From Desulfobacterales bacterium (GTDB lineage: Bacteria; Desulfobacterota; Desulfobacteria; Desulfobacterales; BuS5), in contig JAERRQ010000037.1 in the NCBI GenBank assembly GCA_016735355.1, forward strand, positions 1 to 6,601: DNA of 6,601 nucleotides. Direction: 5' to 3'. Below the pieces are notes generated by a model. That model ran no database searches and was not told the origin of the DNA. It was given only the letters and a program-made list of their open reading frames with translations. This document shows positions 1 to 5,278 of the stretch, in pieces; within the stretch, counting starts at the first letter, position 1; the number at the start of each line of letters is the position of its first letter. Both the position numbers and the translations under genes were made by a program.

Positions 1-9
1 ACAAGTAAG

Positions 10-42
10 CTAACCGCTAACAGCTAATACCTAAAAGCTTAA
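10..42. repeat. Short tandem heptamer repeat (CTAA every 7 bp)
   Basis: The tetranucleotide CTAA starts at positions 10, 17, 24 and 31, and CTTAA follows at 38. This gives five degenerate copies of a heptamer of the form CTAANNN in the intergenic leader before the first gene. The spacing is exact although the variable bases differ. No open frame of note covers it. It could be a decayed short-sequence tandem repeat or chance in an A/T-rich leader. Confidence 0.45.
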
Positions 43-163
43 TGTCCAATTATTATGTAGTGCGTTGTTATTACAATAAAAACACCATTACATCCTAAAT
101 AAATTACGAGGTCTGAATTAAGGACTCGTTCAAAGCATAAACATTCAAGATAATTTTAATCTT

Positions 164-170
164 AAGGAGG
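164..170 (+). promoter_or_regulatory. Strong Shine-Dalgarno site for the HMGS-like gene
   Basis: AAGGAGG, followed by T, lies 8 nt before the ATG at 179. This near-perfect anti-16S match fixes the start codon of the 482-aa protein. Confidence 0.85.
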
Positions 171-178
171 TAAAATCA

Positions 179-1627
179 ATGACAGGAATTGTATCTTACG
201 GCGCATATATCCCAAGGTACCGAATAGATCGCAAAATTATTTACAAGGCCATGGGTTGGCTTAATCCAGCCACTTTTATGCCTGGTGAAAAAGCTGTGGC
301 CAATTATGATGAGGATAGTCTCACCATGGCAGTTGCCGCAGGCATAGACTGCCTTGGAGATATAGACCGCAACAGCATAGACGGCACTTTTTTTGCCAGC
401 ACAACCTTTCCTTACAAAGAAAGACAGAGCGCTCAAATCATGGCAGATGCCTTTAATATGCGCTCTGATATTCGGACAGTCGATTTTGCAGACACATTAA
501 AATCCGGCACAACAGCAGTACTTACAGCTCTTGATACCGTTAAAGCCGGCAGTGCAAAAAATATTATTGTTTGTGCCTCAGATATTAGAAAAGGCAAAGC
601 CGGCAGCATCCAGGAAGAAATGTTTGGCGATGGCGCAGCTTCCCTGTTGTTGGGGAATGATAATGTTATCGCAAATATTGTGGGATCACATTCAGTTTCT
701 TATGATTTTGTTGATCATTGGAGATCTGATACCGACCAGTATGACCACCAATGGGAAGACCGGTTTATTCGAGACGCGGCATATAAACCATTTCTTATTG
801 AGGCGATCAGCGAAGTACTCAAAAAGTGCGGACTGGAAGCTAAAGATATAGCAAAGTTTGCATATCCGTGTTTGTATGCCGGGGATTTTAAAGGGATTGC
901 AAGAAAATTTGGCCTTGAAGATACCCAGGTACAGGATCCCATGATAAATAATGTCGGCTTTACCGGTACGGGAAATCCTTTAATGCTGCTAGTGGCAGCT
1001 TTGGAAGATGCAAAACCCGGAGATAAAATTTTGGTTGCCAGTTTCGGTACAGGCAGTGATGCTATAATATTTGAAGTAACTGATGAGATAGAAAAGATAA
1101 AAGGTTCCAGAAGAGGTATTAAAAAAAATCTTGCAGCAAAACGAAACCTTGATTTGTATGAAAAAATGATAGCATTCCGGGAATTATTACCGGTTGAAAA
1201 AGGTATTCGTGGTGAAGAAATGCCCTTTACTCCATTCTCCAAGCTTTGGAGGATACGAGATCAGGTGCATGGGCTGATTGGAAGCAAATGTACAAAATGT
1301 GGGACACCACAATTTCCGGCTCAAAAGGTGTGTGTAAATCCTGATTGCGGAGCCATTGACCAAATGGAAAAATACGGCTTCTCTGATAAAAAAGGTAATC
1401 TGATTATGTACACCGGCGATAGCCTGGCATTTAGCCCCAGCCCTCCTGAAACATATGGATTGCTGGATTTTGAAGGCGGCGGAAGATTCCAGTTTAATAT
1501 CACAGATGTAGACTTAGAAAATTTAAGTGTCGGAATGTCGCTTGAAATGAGTTTCAGGAAAAAGTATGTTGACACCAAGTTTGGTGTGCATGGTTATTTT
1601 TGGAAGGCTGTACCGGTAATAGAGTAG
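179..1627 (+). CDS. HMG-CoA synthase-like protein fused to a DUF35 zinc-ribbon/OB-fold domain; probable thiolase partner
   Basis: The 482-aa protein has two parts. Residues 1 to about 305 follow the HMG-CoA synthase/KAS-III thiolase fold, with MTGIVSYGAYIPRYR at the start, FGDGAASLLLG near 149-159 and FGTGSDAIIFEVTD near 289-302. After a linker, residues about 355-480 form a DUF35 domain: a zinc ribbon (C371, C374, C385, C390; CxxC-x10-CxxxxC) and an OB-fold. In archaea, HMGS, thiolase and DUF35 form a complex with a shared CoA site; here HMGS-like and DUF35 parts are one chain and the thiolase is the next gene. Seen directly: the segment matching the archaeal ACKAGT active site reads TLKSGT (106-111), so the nucleophilic Cys is Leu107. 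By my alignment the catalytic Glu is Thr75 and the His is also absent. It is therefore unlikely to make HMG-CoA; I infer a structural or acyl-CoA-binding partner of the thiolase in anaerobic degradation of an unknown substrate. The start is set by the SD at 164. Confidence 0.85.
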   Translation: MTGIVSYGAYIPRYRIDRKIIYKAMGWLNPATFMPGEKAVANYDEDSLTMAVAAGIDCLGDIDRNSIDGTFFASTTFPYKERQSAQIMADAFNMRSDIRTVDFADTLKSGTTAVLTALDTVKAGSAKNIIVCASDIRKGKAGSIQEEMFGDGAASLLLGNDNVIANIVGSHSVSYDFVDHWRSDTDQYDHQWEDRFIRDAAYKPFLIEAISEVLKKCGLEAKDIAKFAYPCLYAGDFKGIARKFGLEDTQVQDPMINNVGFTGTGNPLMLLVAALEDAKPGDKILVASFGTGSDAIIFEVTDEIEKIKGSRRGIKKNLAAKRNLDLYEKMIAFRELLPVEKGIRGEEMPFTPFSKLWRIRDQVHGLIGSKCTKCGTPQFPAQKVCVNPDCGAIDQMEKYGFSDKKGNLIMYTGDSLAFSPSPPETYGLLDFEGGGRFQFNITDVDLENLSVGMSLEMSFRKKYVDTKFGVHGYFWKAVPVIE

Positions 1628-1646
1628 TTTTTATAATGACCTGTAT

Positions 1647-1669
1647 CCAAAATAAAAATCTTATTTTGG
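1647..1669 (+). repeat. Perfect 9-bp inverted repeat between the HMGS-like and thiolase genes
   Basis: CCAAAATAA at 1647-1655 is exactly complementary to TTATTTTGG at 1661-1669, with a 5-nt loop. It lies in the 63-nt gap between two co-directional genes. No T-tract follows, so it is not a typical terminator. It may be an mRNA-stability or processing hairpin or a protein-binding palindrome. Confidence 0.6.
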
Positions 1670-1679
1670 CACCTGTTTG

Positions 1680-1686
1680 AGGAGGT
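1680..1686 (+). promoter_or_regulatory. Shine-Dalgarno site for the thiolase gene
   Basis: AGGAGGT lies immediately upstream of ATG 1691, with 4-5 nt of spacing, and supports that start codon. The thiolase therefore has its own strong initiation site and does not depend on read-through from the preceding gene. Confidence 0.8.
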
Positions 1687-1690
1687 AGAA

Positions 1691-2890
1691 ATGGCAGAAG
1701 GAATAAAAGATAAAGTCGCAATTATCGGCATGGGTTGCACAAAGTTCGGTGAGCGCTGGGACATGGATTCCGAAGGGCTTATTGTTGAAGCTTTTCAGGA
1801 AGCAATCAAAGATGCCGGTATAGAAAAAAAAGATATAGATGCAGCCTGGTTCGGTTCATGCATGACAGACACTAATGTTGGAAAAACATCAATGCCTCTT
1901 AGTATTGCTCTAAAGCTTCCCTACCTTCCGGTAGCACGCGTTGAAAATTTTTGTGCCACAGGTACCGAAGCTTTGCGGGGAGCTGTATATGGAGTTGCAT
2001 CCGGAGCGTATGATATATGCCTGGCCCTGGGAGTTGAGAAACTCAAAGACACCGGATATGCCGGTCTTCCGGATATGCCGTCGATGTTGGGCACTGATGC
2101 TAAATTTATGATGTCCAATATAACGGCCCCCGGCGAGTTTGCAATGATGGCCATTGCCTATTTTGAGAAATACGGATTAACCCCGGAAGAGGGCAAAGAA
2201 ATAATTGCCATGGTCTCTTCCAAGAGTCACAGCAATGGCGCAAAAAATCCCAAAGCTCATTTAAGGCGAGAGGCTTCTGTAGAAAAGATTATGAATGCTC
2301 CCATGATTGCCTATCCATTAGGTCTGTTTGATTGCTGCGGAGTCAGTGACGGAGCCGCCGCCGCCATAGTCTGCCGAGCGGATCTGGCCAAAAATTTTGG
2401 CAAACCCGAACCAGTCAAACTCAAGGCCATGCAACTGGCGCTCTGCTCAGGCGCAGAATTAATGTACAGCAATTGGGACGGAACATATGTAAAAACCGGT
2501 CAAGAATGCGCCATCAAAGCTTATAAAGAAGCTGGGATCACGAAGCCCAGGGAAGAAATGAGCCTGCTTGAAGTTCATGACTGTTTCTCGATTACAGAAC
2601 TTGTAACTTATGAAGATCTACAGATTTCTGAAAGGGGCAAGGCCGGCAACGATGTTAGAGATGGCTTTTTTAATCTTGACGGGAAGATACCATGCCAACC
2701 TGACGGCGGATTGAAATGTTTCGGCCATCCCATCGGAGCTTCCGGGTTGAGGATGATGTACGAAATATATTTGCAGCTTCAGGGTCTGGCCGGTGACCGA
2801 CAGATTAAAGATCCGTCCCTCGGGCTCACCCACAATATGGGAGGATTCCCCAATCAGAATATTGTCAGTATCTCTATCGCCGGCTTGTAA
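1691..2890 (+). CDS. SCP-x type thiolase (acetyl-CoA acetyltransferase family)
   Basis: The 399-aa protein has the usual length for an SCP-x/archaeal-type thiolase. The N-terminal half carries the nucleophilic Cys in VENFCATGTEALRGA (C88). The C-terminal half has the HDCF motif (296-299, in EVHDCFSITEL) and the catalytic His in GHPIGASG (345-352, H346). The family's C-terminal glycine-rich turn appears as HNMGGFPNQNIVSI (381-394). The enzyme should cleave or form beta-keto-acyl-CoA thioesters; the chain or ring substrate cannot be read from the sequence. It follows the HMGS-like/DUF35 gene by 63 nt and ends at a strong terminator, so the two are probably co-transcribed and work together, as in archaeal thiolase/HMGS complexes or the benzoylsuccinyl-CoA thiolase BbsAB. 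Unlike the partner protein, it keeps its key catalytic residues and is probably the active subunit. Confidence 0.9.
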   Translation: MAEGIKDKVAIIGMGCTKFGERWDMDSEGLIVEAFQEAIKDAGIEKKDIDAAWFGSCMTDTNVGKTSMPLSIALKLPYLPVARVENFCATGTEALRGAVYGVASGAYDICLALGVEKLKDTGYAGLPDMPSMLGTDAKFMMSNITAPGEFAMMAIAYFEKYGLTPEEGKEIIAMVSSKSHSNGAKNPKAHLRREASVEKIMNAPMIAYPLGLFDCCGVSDGAAAAIVCRADLAKNFGKPEPVKLKAMQLALCSGAELMYSNWDGTYVKTGQECAIKAYKEAGITKPREEMSLLEVHDCFSITELVTYEDLQISERGKAGNDVRDGFFNLDGKIPCQPDGGLKCFGHPIGASGLRMMYEIYLQLQGLAGDRQIKDPSLGLTHNMGGFPNQNIVSISIAGL

Positions 2891-2929
2891 AATTAACGCT
2901 GGATAATTTAGGAAACTGGAAGTTCTCTT

Positions 2930-2963
2930 AACCCGGTGGGCTGAAGGCTCACTGGGTTTTTTT
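2930..2963 (+). terminator. Rho-independent terminator after the thiolase gene
   Basis: A 12-bp stem (2930-2941 with 2947-2958) contains two G-U pairs and closes a 5-nt TGAAG loop. A run of seven T follows at 2957-2963. It lies 40 nt after the thiolase stop and ends the two-gene unit. The next gene on the same strand therefore probably has its own promoter. Confidence 0.92.
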
Positions 2964-3018
2964 ATATACAGGATGATTATAACTTATCATATTAAATTTT
3001 ACAATCCCAGGTGACAAA

Positions 3019-3765
3019 ATGAACAAATATAAAATACATCCGATTGTAATGGGTACAAAAAATTTCAACAAGGGAATGATGACCTATCAGCACGACTATG
3101 GCAAGCCTTACACAATACCGATATATTGCTGGTACCTTGAGGGAGGAGATAAAAAAATCATTGTGGATACGGGTGAAATGAGTCCTGTTAAATCAGAAGC
3201 AAGAGAGGCATCAATCGGCGGCAAAATCTATACTTTTGAAGAAGGTCTCAGCCGCTGGGGACTCTCGCCTGAAGATATTGATATTGTAATCCATACACAC
3301 CTGCACAATGACCACTGTGAAAACGACTATAAGTGTGTAAATGCCGTTTTTTATGTACATGTCAAAGAACTGGAGCGGGTACACGATCCCCATCCGCTTG
3401 ATTTCAGATATCTGGACGATTATATAATAGACGTAGAAGAGGCCGGGCAGATATCGACTATAACAGGGGATACTGAAATAATTCCCGGCATTAAGGTAAT
3501 TCATACTCCGGCCCACACCGATGGAGGGCTTTCCGTGCTTGTGGAAACATCCAAAGGTAGGGCTGTAATAACCGGATGTTGCACTATTATGGAAAACTTC
3601 AACCCTCCTAAAGAGATCACTGCCATGGAGATGGATGTTATCCCTCCGGGCACCCTTGTGAACGCATACGAAGCATACGATATTATGCTGAAAATAAAAG
3701 ATATGGCTGATATCTTGATACCTTTGCACGAACCAGGATTTGCGGCTGTAGATACGATAGGTTAA
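3019..3765 (+). CDS. Metallo-beta-lactamase-fold hydrolase, AHL-lactonase-like subgroup
   Basis: The 248-aa protein has the metallo-beta-lactamase fold. IIVDTGEM (47-54) is the early Asp-containing strand. HTHLHNDH (92-99) holds the HxHxDH metal motif as H94, H96, D98 and H99. TPAHTDGG (163-170) supplies H166 and PLHEPGF (235-241) supplies H237. The layout and length match proteins annotated as N-acyl homoserine lactonase family. That label is loose, and a lactone, thioester or ring-cleavage substrate is equally possible. Seen directly: the bridging Asp expected after the ITG strand is not there; the segment reads ITGCCTIMENF (184-194). No signal peptide is seen, so it is probably cytoplasmic. 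It follows a terminator and has a modest AGGTGA ribosome site 4 nt before the ATG. Its neighbours make a role in acyl-CoA or lactone intermediates of the same pathway attractive but unproven. Confidence 0.82.
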   Translation: MNKYKIHPIVMGTKNFNKGMMTYQHDYGKPYTIPIYCWYLEGGDKKIIVDTGEMSPVKSEAREASIGGKIYTFEEGLSRWGLSPEDIDIVIHTHLHNDHCENDYKCVNAVFYVHVKELERVHDPHPLDFRYLDDYIIDVEEAGQISTITGDTEIIPGIKVIHTPAHTDGGLSVLVETSKGRAVITGCCTIMENFNPPKEITAMEMDVIPPGTLVNAYEAYDIMLKIKDMADILIPLHEPGFAAVDTIG

Positions 3766-3806
3766 TCGAGTATTGCAGAACTGCTCATGCTCCCGCTGTA
3801 ATCAAG

Positions 3807-3840
3807 AGCCAGGTAGCGCCTGGTTCGGCATATTATTTTT
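3807..3840 (+). terminator. Possible weak terminator of the hydrolase gene
   Basis: AGCCAGG (3807-3813) can pair with CCTGGTT (3819-3825), including one G-U pair, around a 5-nt loop. A T-rich tract follows (ATTATTTTTAC) only after about 10 nt, so the element is weak. It lies 42 nt downstream of the hydrolase stop and would act on + strand transcripts. Confidence 0.35.
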
Positions 3841-3844
3841 ACTT

Positions 3845-3970
3845 TTAAGCTGTTGCTGCCAATGGTTGTGCTTTCTGGTCAATAGCCATAATTAAATTTT
3901 GAACAGCACTCACTTCATTTTCTTCGAAATAGGCTTCAATAATCTTACCTTGCTCAATCACATTGCGAAC
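3845..3970 (-). pseudogene. Decayed small ORF, possibly a DUF4258/YgiT-like toxin-antitoxin remnant
   Basis: Read on the minus strand, 41 codons encode VRNVIEQGKIIEAYFEENEV and then SAVQNLIMAIDQKAQPLAATA before a stop at 3845-3847. A TAA stop (3971-3973) precedes it. Upstream of that stop the same frame continues RPDRMISPK, so reading through it gives ISPK-x-VRNVIEQGKIIEAY. That resembles the ISPEEV...GxIIEDY segment I recall from DUF4258 proteins. The second half recalls C-termini of YgiT-type zinc-finger antitoxins. Both resemblances are from memory and weak. The frame has no start or ribosome site, which supports decay over expression. Confidence 0.3.
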
Positions 3971-4068
3971 TTATTTTGGTGAAATCATGCGATCTGGTCG
4001 GGACCGGCACATGGGAAATGGCGAATAAAAACATGTGAAAGGATTGTCAGACTGAGGAACAGGATGGG

Positions 4069-4710
4069 TTAGCTTGCCACAACAATAGTCACCAATATTG
4101 CAAGGATGCCAATTGCCAATCCAGAGATGCTAATTAGCATCTTTTCCCTTCGTCCTTCTATTTTTTTATTTAATTCTGGTCGAGCGAGATCAAGGATATT
4201 ATCTATTTCTTGGAGCTGAATAAGATACTCATCACTCTTTTGGTAATCATTATTATCTTTTTCTTTATCTATCCGATTTAACCCCTCAGCCCTCTCACTT
4301 AAACTTTTTTTACCAACAACCCATAGGAAATTCTTAATCTCTTTGGCTTTTACCAAGTGATTTATATAATTGGGGACAATATCTGGTATTGTCTCACTTT
4401 CATAATCTTCTTTGAATTTCCTGATTCGTTCAAGATAATAGACTACTCCGGCCTCATTTGCATCGTAGATTGCCCTTTGACAATGATTCTTCGCCTTCTT
4501 TAATTCATCATGTAATTCATCCTTGCATAGGTCTTCATCTCCATTTCTAAGTTGTTCCGCACGTAATAAATGAAATGCAACATAGCGTAGCTGATTAACA
4601 GCCGGAAAAGGCACGCCATCCGCAAAATATTCAATTTTTTTGATTTTTTGTTCTGCGTATGTGAACAGGGATGATATTTCTTCGAGCAGATCAGGAAAGG
4701 AGTCATTCAT
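4069..4710 (-). CDS. Unknown helical protein with a C-terminal membrane anchor
   Basis: I do not recognise this 213-aa protein. It is rich in charged helices over residues 1-190, including a conspicuous stretch ELKKAKNHCQRAIYDANEAG (69-88) and a hydrophilic KEKDNNDYQKSDE region near 148-161. It ends in a single hydrophobic segment (about 191-212, MLISISGLAIGILAILVTIVV) directly after the basic KKIEGRREK. This suggests a tail-anchored topology with the bulk in the cytoplasm. No signal peptide or enzymatic motif is visible. Its ATG (4708-4710) lies 2 nt after the stop of the upstream 63-aa gene and no Shine-Dalgarno sequence precedes it, so translation probably depends on reinitiation by ribosomes finishing the upstream gene. 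The two products are therefore likely made together. The coding call is supported by length, composition and tight coupling; the function is unknown. Confidence 0.7.
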   Translation of the reverse strand: MNDSFPDLLEEISSLFTYAEQKIKKIEYFADGVPFPAVNQLRYVAFHLLRAEQLRNGDEDLCKDELHDELKKAKNHCQRAIYDANEAGVVYYLERIRKFKEDYESETIPDIVPNYINHLVKAKEIKNFLWVVGKKSLSERAEGLNRIDKEKDNNDYQKSDEYLIQLQEIDNILDLARPELNKKIEGRREKMLISISGLAIGILAILVTIVVAS

Positions 4711-4712
4711 AA

Positions 4713-4904
4713 CTAAAAGTCATAGGACTGTAGTTGGGCTTTTCTTCGTTCAATATCTTTTTCCGTGACGTATCGCCCCTTAGATAAAGAAATGGAACCC
4801 GTGGCGTGTCTTTTTATGATGCGGTTTACTATTCGTCTGTCATTGTCTTCCGTGTGAACAGGTGGTTTTGGAAACAACTTGTTCAGCAAGGCAAAGATCT
4901 TCAT
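4713..4904 (-). CDS. Small hypothetical protein (63 aa) coupled to the tail-anchored gene
   Basis: The product is a basic, soluble 63-aa protein beginning MKIFALLNKLFPKPP and ending ERRKAQLQSYDF. Its core RRIVNRIIKRHATGSISLSK, followed by GRYVTEKDIE, looks like a compact conserved motif, but I cannot assign a family. The same frame opens at an ATG at 4923-4925. I chose the ATG at 4902-4904 because GGAGG (complement of 4913-4917) sits 8 nt before it, while the upstream ATG has no ribosome site. Using the upstream start would add seven residues (MDMEEKE). The stop TAG (4713-4715) is 2 nt from the ATG of the 213-aa gene, so the pair forms one transcriptional and translational unit. A small soluble protein coupled to a membrane-anchored partner is a layout seen in toxin-antitoxin and defence modules, but nothing in the sequence proves that here. 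Confidence 0.65.
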   Translation of the reverse strand: MKIFALLNKLFPKPPVHTEDNDRRIVNRIIKRHATGSISLSKGRYVTEKDIERRKAQLQSYDF

Positions 4905-4912
4905 CTCTTTTT

Positions 4913-4917
4913 CCTCC
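4913..4917 (-). promoter_or_regulatory. Shine-Dalgarno site deciding the start of the 63-aa gene
   Basis: The minus strand reads GGAGG 8 nt upstream of ATG 4904. The site lies inside the alternative seven-codon N-terminal extension, which argues that the extension is not translated. Confidence 0.65.
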
Positions 4918-4950
4918 ATATCCATGTTTTTAAAACACGTAACTATACAA

Positions 4951-4978
4951 TTTATCTATTATGGAATGGTTATGTCAA
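4951..4978 (-). promoter_or_regulatory. Candidate sigma-70 type promoter for the two-gene minus-strand unit
   Basis: A perfect TTGACA (complement of 4973-4978) is followed after 16 nt by GATAAA (complement of 4951-4956), a 4-of-6 match to TATAAT. It points toward the 63-aa gene, about 47 nt before the chosen start codon. The -35 is ideal; the -10 and spacing are only fair. Confidence 0.4.
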
Positions 4979-5028
4979 CGATTATTTGCAATAAAGGTAA
5001 GCTTTCGATAAGTTAACCAACAAAGCTC

Positions 5029-5105
5029 ACCGGCCGCCAACATGCGGAGAAAAGCCTTTCGCAAACGACAACATTTCAAAAAAAACATCGCTGTTGGCGG
5101 TCGGT
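5029..5105. repeat. Imperfect inverted repeat with attC-like outer ends
   Basis: ACCGGCCGCCAACA (5029-5042) and TGTTGGCGGTCGGT (5092-5105) are complementary at 13 of 14 positions. Outside the arms, AACAAA (5019-5024) and TTTGTT (5111-5116) also pair, and the right end reads TTTGTTATGTGG. The overall size of about 100 bp and the AAC...GTT ends recall an integron attC site. However, neither outer heptamer fits the RYYYAAC/GTTRRRY consensus fully, and no integrase or cassette array is in view. A small nested hairpin (TGC...GAAA-AGCC-TTTC-GCA, 5043-5063) sits inside. Confidence 0.5.
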
Positions 5106-5173
5106 AGTTTTTTGTTATGTGGCGGCATAATTACAGCAGCCTCTATCAGTATGAGATATACTTAATGTATGAA

Positions 5174-5278
5174 CCACGCCTATCCGGTTAGCACAGGTGA
5201 ATAAAGGCTATCTGTTTGATAATATATAATTTTTCGCCATGCAAAGATAATCAACCTGTGTCAACCGGATAGGCATGG
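5174..5278. repeat. 25-bp inverted-repeat pair overlapping the 3' end of the rhodanese gene
   Basis: The arms at 5174-5198 and 5254-5278 are complementary at 22 of 25 positions, including an unbroken 12-bp GCCTATCCGGTT core. The internal 55 bp are A/T-rich and non-coding. The right arm contains the stop codon (5261-5263) and the last five sense codons of the rhodanese gene. This could be a small mobile or REP-like palindrome that inserted at the gene's end, or a long-loop hairpin protecting the 3' end of the mRNA. There is no U-tract to make it a standard terminator. Confidence 0.65.

Larger units (their letters stand above)
1..178. other. Gene-free leader upstream of the HMGS-like/thiolase unit
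   Basis: No supportable gene ends or begins in this stretch before the ATG at 179. It is A/T-rich and holds the heptamer repeat at 10-42 and the ribosome binding site at 164-170. I looked for a paired -35/-10 promoter. There is a TACAAT hexamer at 72-77, but no acceptable -35 box at the right distance, so no promoter is called. Confidence 0.5.
3766..4068. other. Gene-free gap between convergent genes with a decayed reading frame
   Basis: The + strand hydrolase gene and the minus-strand tail-anchored gene converge on this 303-bp stretch. It holds a weak terminator-like hairpin at 3807-3825 and a 41-codon minus-strand frame at 3845-3970. I see no intact gene, and no start codon with a ribosome site. 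The sequence looks like gene debris. Confidence 0.55.
4926..5260. other. Intergenic stretch built of two palindromic elements
   Basis: No gene is supportable in these 335 bp between two minus-strand genes. The left end holds the candidate promoter of the small-protein unit. The middle holds the 5029-5105 inverted repeat, with attC-like flanks. The right end holds most of the 25-bp inverted-repeat pair that crosses into the rhodanese gene. A small AGTAT-GAGAT-ATACT hairpin lies at 5148-5162. Confidence 0.6.

Noticed and set aside
72..77. TACAAT as a -10 box for the HMGS-like/thiolase unit
   Set aside because: The position 17 nt upstream reads ATTATT, which is not an acceptable -35 box, so no promoter could be supported.
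715..1242. A 175-codon open frame on the minus strand inside the HMGS-like gene
   Set aside because: It lies fully antisense to a well-supported gene, has a low-complexity Ser/Phe/Ile-rich product without domain features, and has no ribosome site of its own.
2971..2990. ATGAT...ATCAT near-palindrome upstream of the hydrolase as an operator
   Set aside because: Only 5 bp pair cleanly in very A/T-rich sequence, which is within chance expectation.
3211..3729. A 172-codon open frame on the minus strand inside the metallo-hydrolase gene
   Set aside because: It is antisense to a gene with a complete metal-binding motif. The product is a Tyr/Ile/His-rich shadow with no recognisable features.
4806..4994. 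A 62-codon + strand frame antisense to the 63-aa gene
   Set aside because: The minus-strand frame has a proper SD, a tight 2-nt junction to the next gene and a candidate promoter. The + strand product is aromatic-rich and unconvincing.
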